A stretch of 64,000 nucleotides of DNA from Neorhizobium galegae (lineage in GTDB: Bacteria > Pseudomonadota > Alphaproteobacteria > Rhizobiales > Rhizobiaceae). Below, in pieces: positions 1-10,512 of the stretch (position 1 is its first letter; the number at the start of each line of letters is the position of its first letter). Both the position numbers and the translations under genes were made by a program. The stretch is from NCBI RefSeq assembly GCF_017877135.1, contig NZ_JAGIPH010000001.1, positions 930,001 to 994,000 on the forward strand, in the 5' to 3' direction. Under the pieces are notes generated by a model. The model was not told the DNA's origin. It did no database searches and saw only the letters and a program-made list of their open reading frames with translations.

Positions 1-900
1 GTTCATCTCGTCTGCAAAAAACTGCGCCAGACGTCGCGGCAGGATTTCGCCGAGCGCCGTCTGCAAGGCCTGGCGGCCATTGGCCTTGCGCGCCGCCTTC
101 AGCCGCTCCAGCACGTCGATGTCGGGCTCCAGCCGCAACTGCACCTCCTCGCCTTCGCGCCAGTAGGAGGAGATCTGCAGGATCGCGGGACCGCTGAGGC
201 CCCGATGGGTAAAGAGCAGCGATTCGCGAAAGGCAGTCTTGCCGTGGCGGACCTCCGCCTCCACCGAGACACCGGAGAGCGTGGACAGCTTCTGCAACAG
301 CAGCGGATCAAGCGTCAGCGGCACAAGCCCCGGCCGTGTCTCGACAAGCGGCAGGTCGAATTGCTCGGCGATGCGATAGGCAAGGCCGGTCGCCCCCATT
401 TTCGGGATGGATTTCCCGCCGGTCGCCACCACCAGTGCCGCCGCCTCCACCGTTGAGCCATCGACAAGGATGCGAAAGCCGCTTTCGGTCTTTTCAACCC
501 CGCCAAGCGTCTGCTGCAGCTCCAGTGTCACGTTTGCCGCGCGCATTTCATCGAGCAGAAGGCGCACGATGTCGCGGGCGCTGTCATCGCAGAACAACTG
601 GCCGAGCGTCTTTTCGTGCCAGGAAATGCGGTGCTTTTCGACAAGCGCCAGGAAATCGCGCGGCGTATAGCGGGCAAGGGCCGATTTAGCGAAATGCCGG
701 TTGGCGGAAATGTAATTGGCAGGGCCTGCATGCAGGTTGGTGAAATTGCAGCGGCCGCCGCCGGAGATGCGGATCTTTTCGCCCGGCGCCTTGGCATGGT
801 CGAGCACGAGCACGGAGCGGCCAAGGCCACCGGCGCGCAGCGCGCACATCATGCCGGCCGCACCAGCGCCGAGCACCACCACATCATATTTGCGTTTCAC
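1..900 (-). CDS. NAD(P)/FAD-dependent oxidoreductase, HI0933/BaiN family (3' end cut by window)
   Basis: Reading from a GTG at 900, the first 300 residues are open to the window edge, so the C-terminus is missing. The N-terminus carries a Rossmann FAD motif (DVVVLGAGAAG) at residues 6-16, followed by the family hallmark EKIRISGGGRCNFTN at about 41-55. The HI0933 family contains flavoproteins of poorly defined substrate, some reported as bile-acid or aminoacetone oxidases, so no substrate is proposed. A purine-rich stretch (GGGGCAGG) precedes the GTG. The gene is divergent from the glutamine synthetase-like gene with about 140 bp between them and shows no sign of damage. Confidence 0.85.
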   Translation of the reverse strand, partial: MKRKYDVVVLGAGAAGMMCALRAGGLGRSVLVLDHAKAPGEKIRISGGGRCNFTNLHAGPANYISANRHFAKSALARYTPRDFLALVEKHRISWHEKTLGQLFCDDSARDIVRLLLDEMRAANVTLELQQTLGGVEKTESGFRILVDGSTVEAAALVVATGGKSIPKMGATGLAYRIAEQFDLPLVETRPGLVPLTLDPLLLQKLSTLSGVSVEAEVRHGKTAFRESLLFTHRGLSGPAILQISSYWREGEEVQLRLEPDIDVLERLKAARKANGRQALQTALGEILPRRLAQFFADEMN

Positions 901-1040
901 CGCGCCTGCCCCTGCCTGACAATCCCCCTTCCTCTTTGGCATCGGGGCGGCAATGTCAATTGGTGCCGCGTGCTATCCCCCCTCGCCAATTGGCGTGTTC
1001 CCGCTATGATAGGGGTATCGTCAACGAGAAACGGTGACCT

Positions 1041-2480
1041 ATGCCGCCCAAGAAAAAGCCGTCTGCCCCAGCACCCGGAAGCGTGCGCAAGGCTGCCGCA
1101 GCCCATCCCACCCTCACCTCGCTGCGTGGCGTGGAGAACTGGCGAGAGGCCGCCGCATGGCTGAAGGCACGCGGTATCGAGGACGTCGAATGCATCACGC
1201 CGGATCTGGCAGGCGTTCCGCGCGGCAAGATGATGCCGACCTCGAAATTCACCTCCAACACCTCGCTCGCCCTGCCGTCGGCGCTCTATCGCCACACGAT
1301 CTCCGGCGAATATCCGGACGAGACGGCAAACTTCCGCTATGATTCCCGCGACAGCGACATCAAGCTCGTGCCGGATCTGTCCACCCTTTCGGTCGTGCCC
1401 TGGGAAAGCGATCCGACAGCGCAGGTGATCTGCGATATCGTCGGCACCGAGGGCGAGGCAGTACCCTATACCCCGCGCAATGTGCTGAAAAACGTCATGC
1501 AGCTTTACGCCGACAGGGGCTGGAAGGCGGTCGTCGCACCCGAGATCGAATTCTATCTCGTCGCGATCAACGAGGATCCGGATTATCCGCTGCATCCGCC
1601 GAAAGGCCGTTCCGGCCGGGCGATCTCGGGCGGTCAGGGCTATTCGATTGCTGGCATCAACGAGTTCGACGAACTGATCGACGACATCTATCATTTTTCG
1701 GAAAAGCAGGGTCTGGAGATCGACACGCTGATCCACGAGGAAGGCCCGGCGCAGCTGGAAATCAACCTGCGCCACGGCGATCCGGTGCAGCTGGCCGATC
1801 AGGTCTTCCTGTTCAAGCGCACCATTCGCGAGGCAGCCCTGAAGCACGGCATCTATGCCACCTTCATGGCAAAGCCGATGCAGGGCCAGCCGGGTTCTGC
1901 CATGCACATCCACCAGTCGGTGGTGGACACCAAGACGGGCCGCAACATCTTCTCCAACGAGGATGGCTCTCCCTCGCGCGCCTTCTTCCACTTCATCGGC
2001 GGCATGCAGAAATATGTGCCGAGCGCGCTGGCAATGCTGGCACCCTACGTCAATTCCTACCGGCGGCTGACGCCGGACATGGCCTGCCCGGTCAACAATG
2101 CCTGGGGCTATGACAACCGCACCACGGCGTTTCGCGTGCCGATTTCGGACGCGGCGGCGCGGCGCGTCGAAAACCGCCTGCCCAGTTCCGATGCCAACCC
2201 CTATCTGGCGCTTGCCGCCTCGCTCGGCTGCGGCCTGCTCGGCATCATGCGCGAGATCGAGCCGACCGAGCCGACCTATGATACGGCCAACGAAGGCTCC
2301 ATCGAACTGCCGCGCGGACTTCTGGAAGCCGTCGCCCTTCTGGAGGGGGAGCCGGCCTTCGAAGAGGTCTTCGGGCGCGAGTTCATCGGCATCTATGCGG
2401 GCGTCAAGCGCGGGGAGTTTGAAACCTTCATGCAGGTGATCAGCCCCTGGGAGCGTGAATTCCTGCTGCTCAACGTGTAA
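1041..2480 (+). CDS. Glutamine synthetase family protein, gamma-glutamylpolyamine synthetase-like
   Basis: The 479-residue protein has the glutamine synthetase core: an N-terminal beta-grasp segment (about 30-130), then the catalytic domain with the ATP/metal motif GSAMHIHQS (about 285-293) and the conserved ENRLPSSDANPYLA block (about 377-390). The length and the Lys/Pro/Ala-rich N-terminus fit PuuA-type ligases that glutamylate putrescine or another amine better than assimilatory GlnA. The FAD oxidoreductase begins 9 bp downstream, which reproduces the PuuA-PuuB pairing of the gamma-glutamylated putrescine pathway. The substrate is inferred from this pairing; a GlnT-like role is possible. 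Confidence 0.8.
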   Translation: MPPKKKPSAPAPGSVRKAAAAHPTLTSLRGVENWREAAAWLKARGIEDVECITPDLAGVPRGKMMPTSKFTSNTSLALPSALYRHTISGEYPDETANFRYDSRDSDIKLVPDLSTLSVVPWESDPTAQVICDIVGTEGEAVPYTPRNVLKNVMQLYADRGWKAVVAPEIEFYLVAINEDPDYPLHPPKGRSGRAISGGQGYSIAGINEFDELIDDIYHFSEKQGLEIDTLIHEEGPAQLEINLRHGDPVQLADQVFLFKRTIREAALKHGIYATFMAKPMQGQPGSAMHIHQSVVDTKTGRNIFSNEDGSPSRAFFHFIGGMQKYVPSALAMLAPYVNSYRRLTPDMACPVNNAWGYDNRTTAFRVPISDAAARRVENRLPSSDANPYLALAASLGCGLLGIMREIEPTEPTYDTANEGSIELPRGLLEAVALLEGEPAFEEVFGREFIGIYAGVKRGEFETFMQVISPWEREFLLLNV

Positions 2481-2489
2481 GGTGGCCGC

Positions 2490-3803
2490 ATGAACGGCAC
2501 TGAGAACAGCATGCGCGACACATGGCAAAGCCCGATCGCACCCGGCCTCTCCTGGTATCAGGACACGATTGTCGAACGCCCGGCCTATGCGGCGCTCGAC
2601 GGTTCGACCCGCACGGATGTCGCCATCATCGGAGGCGGCTTCACCGGCCTGCAGGCGGCCTATAACCTTGCCAAGCGCGGCGTCGACGTTCTCCTCATCG
2701 AAGGGGGCCGCTTCGGCGACGGCGCCTCCGGGCGCAATGGCGGGCAGCTCGGAAGCGGGCAACGCGCCTGGCCGGACGAGCTTGAGCCGGAACTGGGCTA
2801 TGAACGCTCCCGCGCCTTGTTCGATCTGGCGGAGAATGCCAAGCGCTATCTTCTCGATTTTGCCGAAACCCATGGCATCGACATGGATTTTCAGCCGGGC
2901 CAGATGAACGTGTCGCACAAGAAAGGCCATGAGGATGCCTACCGGCGCTCCGCCGAACTCCTGGCGACCCGCTATGATTATCCGCATGTGACATTCATGG
3001 ACCGCGAGGAAACGGCGGCCCGGCTTGGCTCCTCGGCCTATCACTACGGCGTGCGCGATACCGGCACGGGCCATATCCACCCGCTGAAACTGCTGGTGGG
3101 GCTTGCCCGCGCGGCAGCGCAGGCCGGCGCGCGGATCTGCGAGATGACGCGGGCCTCGAGCATCACGCAAAGCGGCGGCAAGACGCTGATCGAGACGCCG
3201 GCCGGGCGCATCACCGCCGACCGGGTGCTGATTGCCACCAACGCCTATATCGGCAATCTGGAGCGCGAGACGGCAGCCCATGTCATGCCGATCCGCTCCT
3301 TTATCGGCGCCACCGTGCCGCTTGACGATTTTCCGCACGTCATTCCCGGCAACGAGGCCGTCGCCGACAGCCGCTTCGTCGTGCGCTATTTCCGCAAGAG
3401 CATTGACGGGCGCCTGCTGTTTGGCGGCCGCGAAGCCTATACCGCCGACAGCCCCCGCGACATTTCGCGCCATATCCGCAAGCAGATCGCCGAGCTTTAC
3501 CCGGAGCTGAAGAACATCGACATGACCCATGCCTGGGGCGGCTCGGTCGGCATCACGCTGACGCGAAAGCCGTTTGCGCGCGAGGTCATGCCGGGCGTGA
3601 CCTCGGTCGCCGGATATTCCGGCCACGGCGTCATGCTGTCAAACTATGCCGGTAAGATGTATGCTGACCTGGTGGCCGGCAATTCCAGCGAACTGGATCT
3701 CCTGACCGACCTTCAGGTTCCGCCCTTTCCAGGCGGTGCACGTTTTCGTGGGCCGCTTCTGTTTCTGGCGCTGACCTGGTTTGCGCTGCGGGACAGATTT
3801 TAA
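2490..3803 (+). CDS. FAD-dependent amine oxidoreductase (DAO/PuuB-OrdL type)
   Basis: A 437-residue protein with the DAO-family dinucleotide-binding motif VAIIGGGFTGLQAA near residues 45-58, followed by the flavin-contacting segment DGASGRNGGQ. The C-terminal half contains the family's closing glycine-rich segment (YSGHGVMLSNYAGK) that contacts FAD. Such enzymes oxidise gamma-glutamylputrescine or related secondary amines. It sits 9 bp after the glutamine synthetase-like gene and is almost certainly cotranscribed. A second ATG 21 bp downstream of the chosen start is an alternative. A hairpin follows the gene at 3864-3898. Confidence 0.85.
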   Translation: MNGTENSMRDTWQSPIAPGLSWYQDTIVERPAYAALDGSTRTDVAIIGGGFTGLQAAYNLAKRGVDVLLIEGGRFGDGASGRNGGQLGSGQRAWPDELEPELGYERSRALFDLAENAKRYLLDFAETHGIDMDFQPGQMNVSHKKGHEDAYRRSAELLATRYDYPHVTFMDREETAARLGSSAYHYGVRDTGTGHIHPLKLLVGLARAAAQAGARICEMTRASSITQSGGKTLIETPAGRITADRVLIATNAYIGNLERETAAHVMPIRSFIGATVPLDDFPHVIPGNEAVADSRFVVRYFRKSIDGRLLFGGREAYTADSPRDISRHIRKQIAELYPELKNIDMTHAWGGSVGITLTRKPFAREVMPGVTSVAGYSGHGVMLSNYAGKMYADLVAGNSSELDLLTDLQVPPFPGGARFRGPLLFLALTWFALRDRF

Positions 3804-3863
3804 AGGCCGTCCCGTAGAAGGGCCGGCACTAGGAACAGACGGAATGCAGGCCGATATTATCGA

Positions 3864-3898
3864 GTGGCAGCCCCCTCCTCACCATGAGGGGGTGCCAC
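3864..3898 (+). terminator. GC-rich hairpin downstream of the amine oxidoreductase
   Basis: GTGGCA plus CCCCCTC pairs with GAGGGGG plus TGCCAC around an 8-nt loop with one bulged G. There is no T-run after it, so it may be a factor-dependent terminator or a processing structure. It lies in the 207-bp gap before zwf. Confidence 0.4.
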
Positions 3899-4010
3899 GC
3901 AACGAAAGCAGAAACGGCGTCGCCCGTGACAAAATCGTCGAACCGGGCTGGCATTTTTAAATCGATTAGATTATGAAATCGACAACCTCGAGACTTAGAA
4001 AGTGCAAGGC

Positions 4011-5483
4011 ATGAGCAGCCAGATCATCCCCGTGGAACCCTTTGACTATGTCGTCTTCGGCGGCACCGGCGACCTTGCTGAGCGCAAGCTGCTTCCGGCC
4101 CTCTACCACCGCCAGATCGAAGGCCAGTTTACCGAACCGACCCGCATCATCGGCGCCTCGCGCAGCGCGCTGACCCATGAGGAATTTCGCACCTTCGCCC
4201 GCGACGCCCTGAAGGAATTCCTGAAGGAAGGCGAATATGACGATGCCGAAGTGGCAAAGTTCCTGGCCCGCCTGTTCTATGTGTCGGTGGATGCCAAGTC
4301 CGATACCGGCTGGGATGTGCTGAAAAAGCTGCTGGATGATGGCAAGGATCGCGTTCGCGCCTTTTATCTGGCCGTCTCGCCGGCTATTTTCGGGGCGATT
4401 TCCGAAAAGATCCGCGACCACAAGCTGATCACCAAATCGACCCGCATCGTCGTGGAAAAGCCGATCGGCCGCGACCTTGCCTCGGCACTCGACCTCAACG
4501 ACAATATCGGCAAGGCGTTCAAGGAAGAGCAGATCTTCCGCATCGACCATTATCTCGGCAAGGAAACCGTTCAGAACCTGATGGCGCTGCGCTTTGCCAA
4601 TGCGCTCTACGAGCCCCTGTGGAATGCCCAGTATATCGACCACGTGCAGATCACGGTGGCCGAATCCGTCGGCCTTGAGGGCCGCGCCGGCTATTACGAT
4701 ACCGCCGGCGCCCTGCGTGACATGGTGCAGAACCACATCCTTCAGCTTCTCTGCCTTGTTGCCATGGAAGTGCCGTCCTCGATGGATTCGGAGGCCGTGC
4801 GCGACGAAAAGCTGAAGGTGCTGCGCGCGCTGAAGCCGATCACCGCGGCCAATGCCGAACTGATGACGGTGCGCGGCCAGTACCGCGCCGGTGCGTCTGC
4901 CGGCGGCCCGGTCAAGGGCTATCTGGAAGAGCTGGAAGGCGGCGTCTCCAACACGGAGACCTTTGTCGCCATCAAGGCGGAGATCAACAACTGGCGCTGG
5001 GCGGGCGTTCCCTTCTACATCCGCACCGGCAAGCGGCTGGCAAGCCGCATGTCGGAAATCGTCATCACCTTCAAGCCGATCCCGCACAACATCTTCGATC
5101 CGGCCGCCGGCCGCATTTCGGCCAACCAGCTGATCATCCGGCTGCAGCCGGACGAAGGCGTCAAGCAGTCGCTGATGATCAAGGACCCCGGCCCGGGCGG
5201 CATGCGCCTGCGCAACGTTTCGCTCGACATGAGCTTTGCCGCGGCCTTCAACGTGCGCAATCCCGATGCCTACGAGCGCCTTCTGATGGACGTCATCCGC
5301 TCCAACCAGACGCTGTTCATGCGCCGCGACGAAGTGGAAGCGGCGTGGAAATGGGTGGATCCGATCCTCAAAGCCTGGGAAGCCACCGGCCAGCTGGCGC
5401 AGGGCTATACTGCCGGCACCTGGGGTCCGAGCCAGGCGATTGCGCTCATCGAGCGTGACGGCCGCACCTGGCACGAGGGTTGA
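4011..5483 (+). CDS. zwf: Glucose-6-phosphate 1-dehydrogenase
   Basis: Oxidises glucose-6-phosphate to 6-phosphogluconolactone with NADP+, the entry step of the Entner-Doudoroff pathway and of the oxidative pentose phosphate branch. The 490-residue protein has the nucleotide-binding FGGTGDLAERKLLPALY at 16-32 and the active-site signature RIDHYLGKE at about 177-185, whose His and Lys are the catalytic and substrate-binding residues. The ATG at 4011 was preferred over an in-frame GTG nine bases upstream because rhizobial homologues start at the MSSQ segment. The stop overlaps the pgl start by one base, so translation is probably coupled. Confidence 0.95.
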   Translation: MSSQIIPVEPFDYVVFGGTGDLAERKLLPALYHRQIEGQFTEPTRIIGASRSALTHEEFRTFARDALKEFLKEGEYDDAEVAKFLARLFYVSVDAKSDTGWDVLKKLLDDGKDRVRAFYLAVSPAIFGAISEKIRDHKLITKSTRIVVEKPIGRDLASALDLNDNIGKAFKEEQIFRIDHYLGKETVQNLMALRFANALYEPLWNAQYIDHVQITVAESVGLEGRAGYYDTAGALRDMVQNHILQLLCLVAMEVPSSMDSEAVRDEKLKVLRALKPITAANAELMTVRGQYRAGASAGGPVKGYLEELEGGVSNTETFVAIKAEINNWRWAGVPFYIRTGKRLASRMSEIVITFKPIPHNIFDPAAGRISANQLIIRLQPDEGVKQSLMIKDPGPGGMRLRNVSLDMSFAAAFNVRNPDAYERLLMDVIRSNQTLFMRRDEVEAAWKWVDPILKAWEATGQLAQGYTAGTWGPSQAIALIERDGRTWHEG

Positions 5484-6187
5484 TGCCGATGAGCGCACAT
5501 CTTCATAGCTTCGCCGATGCCGAGGCGCTGGCAGCGCAACTGGCGATCGACGTCTCGATGGCCTTGTCGCAGGCGATTGCCGCGCGCGGCTCCGCCTCGC
5601 TGGCCGTCTCCGGTGGCTCCACGCCCAAGCGCTTCTTTGAGGCGCTGTCTTCGCGCGATATCGCCTGGGACCGGGTGACGGTAACGCTGGTGGACGAGCG
5701 TTTCGTGCCGGCGGACAATCCGCGGTCCAACCATCTGCTGGTTACGACCCACCTTCTGAAGGACAAGGCGGCAGCGGCGATCTTCCTGCCGCTCTATGCT
5801 GACGTGGCGTCTGCCCTCCAGGCCGCCGCCATTGCCACGGACCGCACGGCCGATATCGGCAATCCCTTCGATGTGGCAATCCTCGGCATGGGAACCGATG
5901 GGCACACCGCCTCGTTCTTCCCAGGCGGCAACCATCTGGAACGTGCCATTGCGGCAGACACGCCGCGCGGCGTGATGACCATGGATGCCGATGGTGCCGG
6001 CGAAGAACGCCTGACCTTTACCTTCACAAGCCTTTCCAATGCGCGCCTTCTCATTCTGCATATCGAAGGCGAGCAGAAGAAGGAGGTTCTGGCGCGTGCG
6101 CAAAGTGGTTCAGACGAGCTGGACATGCCGATCCGCGCCGTGCTGAACCGGGCGCAATCCGACCTCGAAATCTACTGGGCCCCCTGA
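5483..6187 (+). CDS. pgl: 6-phosphogluconolactonase
   Basis: Hydrolyses 6-phosphogluconolactone to 6-phosphogluconate. The 234-residue protein has the sugar-phosphate isomerase-like fold with SGGSTPKRFFEAL (about 40-52) and the active-site block LGMGTDGHTASFFPG, where the His is the usual catalytic base. The chosen ATG shares one base with the zwf stop (TGATG); another ATG lies six bases further on. Its position between zwf and edd leaves little doubt about the pathway. Confidence 0.93.
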   Translation: MPMSAHLHSFADAEALAAQLAIDVSMALSQAIAARGSASLAVSGGSTPKRFFEALSSRDIAWDRVTVTLVDERFVPADNPRSNHLLVTTHLLKDKAAAAIFLPLYADVASALQAAAIATDRTADIGNPFDVAILGMGTDGHTASFFPGGNHLERAIAADTPRGVMTMDADGAGEERLTFTFTSLSNARLLILHIEGEQKKEVLARAQSGSDELDMPIRAVLNRAQSDLEIYWAP

Positions 6188-6198
6188 GCGGAGCCCGC

Positions 6199-6225
6199 AC
6201 CGGCGCTGCAGCCTGCGGCGCCGGT
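6199..6225 (+). other. Intergenic hairpin between pgl and edd
   Basis: ACCGGCGC and GCGCCGGT form an 8-bp perfect stem around an 11-nt loop. A second short dyad (GGCGGGC/GCCCGCC) lies at about 6248-6268. There is no T-run, so attenuation or mRNA processing inside the operon is more likely than full termination. Confidence 0.35.
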
Positions 6226-6291
6226 TGCAACGCAAACCTTTAAAACCGGCGGGCACTCCCGGCCCGCCGCGTCGATTTATGGAGATTGGCC

Positions 6292-8112
6292 ATGGCTGCC
6301 CATTCGAGCATCGAAGCGATCACCGCCCGCATAGTCGAGCGATCAAAGCCGCACCGCGAGGCCTATCTCGGCCGCGTGCAGAAGGCGATTTCGAAGGGCG
6401 TTCACCGCTCCACGCTCTCCTGCGGCAACCTCGCCCATGGCTTTGCCGTCTGTTCCCCCGCCGAGAAGGACGCGCTGGCCGGCGACGTCGTTCCCAATCT
6501 CGGCATCATCACCGCCTATAACGACATGCTGTCCGCCCACCAGCCCTATGAGCTCTTTCCGCAGATCATCCGCGATGCTGCGCGCGAGGCGGGCGGCGTG
6601 GCGCAGGTGGCAGGCGGCGTGCCGGCCATGTGCGATGGCGTGACGCAAGGCCAGCCGGGCATGGAGCTGTCGCTGTTCTCGCGCGATGCGATTGCCATGG
6701 CCGCCGGCATCGGCCTTTCCCACAACATGTTCGATTCCGCCGTCTATCTCGGCATCTGCGACAAGATCGTGCCCGGCCTCGTCATTGCAGCGCTGACGTT
6801 CGGCCACCTGCCGGCGATCTTCATTCCGGCCGGCCCGATGACCTCCGGCCTGCCCAACGACGAAAAATCCCGCATCCGCCAGCTCTACGCCGAAGGCAAG
6901 GTCGGCCGCGCCGAACTGCTGGAAGCTGAATCCAAATCCTACCACGGCCCCGGCACCTGCACATTCTACGGCACGGCCAATTCCAACCAGATGCTGATGG
7001 AGATCATGGGCTTCCACATGCCCGGCGCCTCCTTCGTCAATCCCGGCACGCCGCTTCGCGAGGCGCTGACCAAGGAAGCCGTGAAGCGGGCGCTCGCCAT
7101 CACCGCGCTCGGCAACGAGTTCACGCCGGCCGGCGAAATGATCGACGAGCGCTCCATCGTCAACGGCGTCGTTGGCCTGCATGCGACCGGCGGCTCGACC
7201 AATCACACGCTGCATCTCGTTGCCATGGCGCGCGCGGCCGGCATCCACCTGACCTGGCAGGATATTTCCGAACTGTCGGACGTGGTGCCGCTGCTCGCGC
7301 GTGTCTATCCGAACGGCCTTGCCGACGTGAACCATTTTCACGCGGCCGGCGGCATGGGCTTTTTGATCAAGCAGCTCTTGAAGACCGGCCTTGTGCATGA
7401 CGATGTGCGCACCGTGTTCGGGCAAGGGCTGGAAGCCTATACGGTCGAGGCCAAGCTCGATGAAAAGGGCGCCGTAGTGCGCGAAAAAAGCCCGGAAGTC
7501 AGCGGCGATCCAAAAGTGCTCTCCACCATCGACACGCCGTTCCAGTCGAATGGCGGGCTAAAAATGCTGCACGGCAATCTCGGCAAGGCGGTGATCAAGA
7601 TTTCCGCCGTCAAGCCGGAGCGCCACGTCATCGAGGCCCCGGCGATCGTCTTCAACGGCCAGCAGGAGCTGCAGGACGCCTTCAAGCGCGGCGAGCTGAA
7701 CCGGGATTTCGTCGCCGTCGTGCGCTTCCAGGGTCCGAAGGCAAACGGCATGCCGGAACTTCACCGCCTCACGCCGCCGCTCGGCGTGCTGCAGGATCGC
7801 GGCTTCAAGGTGGCCCTCGTCACCGACGGGCGCATGTCCGGCGCGTCGGGCAAGGTGCCGGCCGCCATCCATGTGACGCCGGAAGCCTCAGACGGCGGCG
7901 CGATCGCAAAGATCAAGGACGGTGACATCGTGCGCCTCGACGCCGTGAACGGCACGCTGGAAATTCTGGCCGATGCCACCGAATTCGCCGCCCGCCCGCT
8001 GGCCGACGTCAATCTGGACGACAACGAGTTTGGAATGGGCCGCGAACTCTTCGCCCCCTTCCGCCGCCATGTGGGACCGGCAGACGCTGGCGCGAGCGTG
8101 TTTTTCGGGTGA
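6292..8112 (+). CDS. edd: Phosphogluconate dehydratase
   Basis: Dehydrates 6-phosphogluconate to 2-keto-3-deoxy-6-phosphogluconate, the committing step of the Entner-Doudoroff pathway. At 606 residues it has full family length and belongs to the IlvD/Edd iron-sulfur dehydratases. Recognisable blocks are SAHQPYE, the Cys-containing [30 protein letters not shown] and the late [17 protein letters not shown]. The ATG at 6292 follows GGAG by 7 nt. The matching aldolase (eda) is not in the window. Confidence 0.95.
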   Translation: MAAHSSIEAITARIVERSKPHREAYLGRVQKAISKGVHRSTLSCGNLAHGFAVCSPAEKDALAGDVVPNLGIITAYNDMLSAHQPYELFPQIIRDAAREAGGVAQVAGGVPAMCDGVTQGQPGMELSLFSRDAIAMAAGIGLSHNMFDSAVYLGICDKIVPGLVIAALTFGHLPAIFIPAGPMTSGLPNDEKSRIRQLYAEGKVGRAELLEAESKSYHGPGTCTFYGTANSNQMLMEIMGFHMPGASFVNPGTPLREALTKEAVKRALAITALGNEFTPAGEMIDERSIVNGVVGLHATGGSTNHTLHLVAMARAAGIHLTWQDISELSDVVPLLARVYPNGLADVNHFHAAGGMGFLIKQLLKTGLVHDDVRTVFGQGLEAYTVEAKLDEKGAVVREKSPEVSGDPKVLSTIDTPFQSNGGLKMLHGNLGKAVIKISAVKPERHVIEAPAIVFNGQQELQDAFKRGELNRDFVAVVRFQGPKANGMPELHRLTPPLGVLQDRGFKVALVTDGRMSGASGKVPAAIHVTPEASDGGAIAKIKDGDIVRLDAVNGTLEILADATEFAARPLADVNLDDNEFGMGRELFAPFRRHVGPADAGASVFFG

Positions 8113-8243
8113 TCCTCGAGGAACGACAGGACGCGTGACGGGTCGCAAGACCAACCGGCACGAGGCTGCAGCGACCGGCTGTCGATGACGGCCGGTCGAG
8201 TTCCGTCGAAACGGCACCACCGGTGTCGACAAGGAGATGACGC

Positions 8244-8618
8244 ATGTTCACCCATGTCATGATCGGCAGCAACGACCTGGAAAAATCCAGGGCCTTCTAC
8301 GACGCCACCTTCGTGGCCTTGGGCGGCAAGCCCGGCGAGATGGATGCCCGCGGCAGGCTGATCTATCTCCACGAGGGCGGCCGCCTGATGATCACCAAGC
8401 CAATCGACGGCAAGCCGGCGACGGCGGCAAACGGCGGAACGATCGGTATCGCCGCGCAAAGTCCGGCCTATGTCCTTGCCTGGCACGACGCCGGCGTCAT
8501 GCATGGCGGCACCTCGATCGAGAGCCCGCCCAGGGAGCGTCCCAACGGCGCATTCGTCGCCTATCTTCGTGATCCTGACGGCAACAAACTTTCCGCGCGT
8601 TCGCAACCGACGAAATGA
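8244..8618 (+). CDS. VOC-superfamily (glyoxalase/dioxygenase-fold) protein
   Basis: A 124-residue single-domain protein with the vicinal oxygen chelate pattern. An N-terminal [19 protein letters not shown] gives a metal-ligand His at position 4 and the typical helix after it, and a C-terminal [11 protein letters not shown] is the strand and loop shared by glyoxalase-like proteins. The ribosome-binding site AAGGAGATGA is strong. Members of this subgroup act on diverse or unknown small molecules, so no reaction is claimed. It stands alone 131 bp after edd. Confidence 0.75.
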   Translation: MFTHVMIGSNDLEKSRAFYDATFVALGGKPGEMDARGRLIYLHEGGRLMITKPIDGKPATAANGGTIGIAAQSPAYVLAWHDAGVMHGGTSIESPPRERPNGAFVAYLRDPDGNKLSARSQPTK

Positions 8619-8786
8619 ACCGGCCGGGCGGGGCCTGCATCCCCGGCGAGGCGGTGTTAGGCTCCAAAGCCTTCAGGCAGAATGGTGACGGTGAGGCTGG
8701 CAACAGGATTAGCCCTGGCTGCGCATGAACTCGGAGAAATGCGCTGCCCTGAAATCCAGCTGCAGCCACGTCAACCGGTCAGCCCC

Positions 8787-9203
8787 TCACCAGCTCCTCA
8801 CATCCAGCTTCTTGTCACGATGCGCCGGATGCGTCGAGAAGATAAAGATGCGGTCGAGTTCCTTCTGCGTCAGCAGGCGCAGGAAACGGACGTCGATCGT
8901 GTTGTTGGTGTTGGTGCGCATGAGGATGCAGCCCACTTTCATGATGCGGGCGTCGGGGATATCCAGCACGAACTCGTTGGGCAAATTGTACTGCGTCAGA
9001 AGCGCCAGCACGGCGCCGCTCATGGAGATGCGCACCACGTCGCAGCGGCGCGACGCCATGTGCATGACGTGCTTTTCGGTATATTCGATGCGTGCGGCGT
9101 TCATCGTGTCTTCCATGCGAAACCGCGTCTCGCGATCATACATGAAGGACTCTTCCCGTTTGAGGTAGTTTTTCGGGTGAACGGTCATCGCGGCCTCGGA
9201 CAT
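8787..9203 (-). CDS. PilZ-like domain protein (degenerate c-di-GMP motif)
   Basis: A 138-residue soluble protein. Residues about 52-110 resemble the PilZ barrel: a segment CDVVRISMSGAVLAL matches the second PilZ motif (D/N-x-S-x-x-G) except that Ile replaces the acidic residue, and VRFLRLLT resembles the closing strand. The arginine-rich first motif (RxxxR) is not clear, so c-di-GMP binding is uncertain. Atypical PilZ proteins are common in rhizobia, and some affect motility. Assignment is by eye and needs a profile search. Confidence 0.5.
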   Translation of the reverse strand: MSEAAMTVHPKNYLKREESFMYDRETRFRMEDTMNAARIEYTEKHVMHMASRRCDVVRISMSGAVLALLTQYNLPNEFVLDIPDARIMKVGCILMRTNTNNTIDVRFLRLLTQKELDRIFIFSTHPAHRDKKLDVRSW

Positions 9204-9282
9204 GAACTTTCTGGACGCGATGAGCTTAGAACTGGAAGCTTAATAGAGCGTATGAAGAATAGCTTCAGAATCCGCGGCCCTG

Positions 9283-9301
9283 TCAGATACGATCGATCTG
9301 A
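9283..9301. promoter_or_regulatory. Dyad between aglK and the PilZ-like gene
   Basis: TCAGAT and ATCTGA are separated by 7 nt. It sits in the 196-bp gap downstream of aglK and upstream of the PilZ-like gene and could be an operator or a weak terminator. Nothing else distinctive was seen in this gap. Confidence 0.25.
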
Positions 9302-9399
9302 TAGTCCTCACAGCCAGAGCGCAGCCTCTCCGGACGTCAGCACCGGAAGCGGAGAAAGCGCCATTTGCAGCCCGCCGAAGGAGATTATCGGACAGGCTG

Positions 9400-10488
<1,089 letters not shown>

Positions 10489-10512
10489 GTGTCTCTCCCC
10501 TTTTTCTTGGTG

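Noticed and set aside
897..3626. 909-codon open frame on the minus strand
   Set aside because: It lies antisense to the glutamine synthetase-like and oxidoreductase genes, which have clear family motifs. The translation is His/Arg/Ala-rich without motifs, an effect of high GC in third positions.
3966..5498. 510-codon open frame on the minus strand
   Set aside because: It is fully antisense to zwf, whose motifs and operon context are certain.
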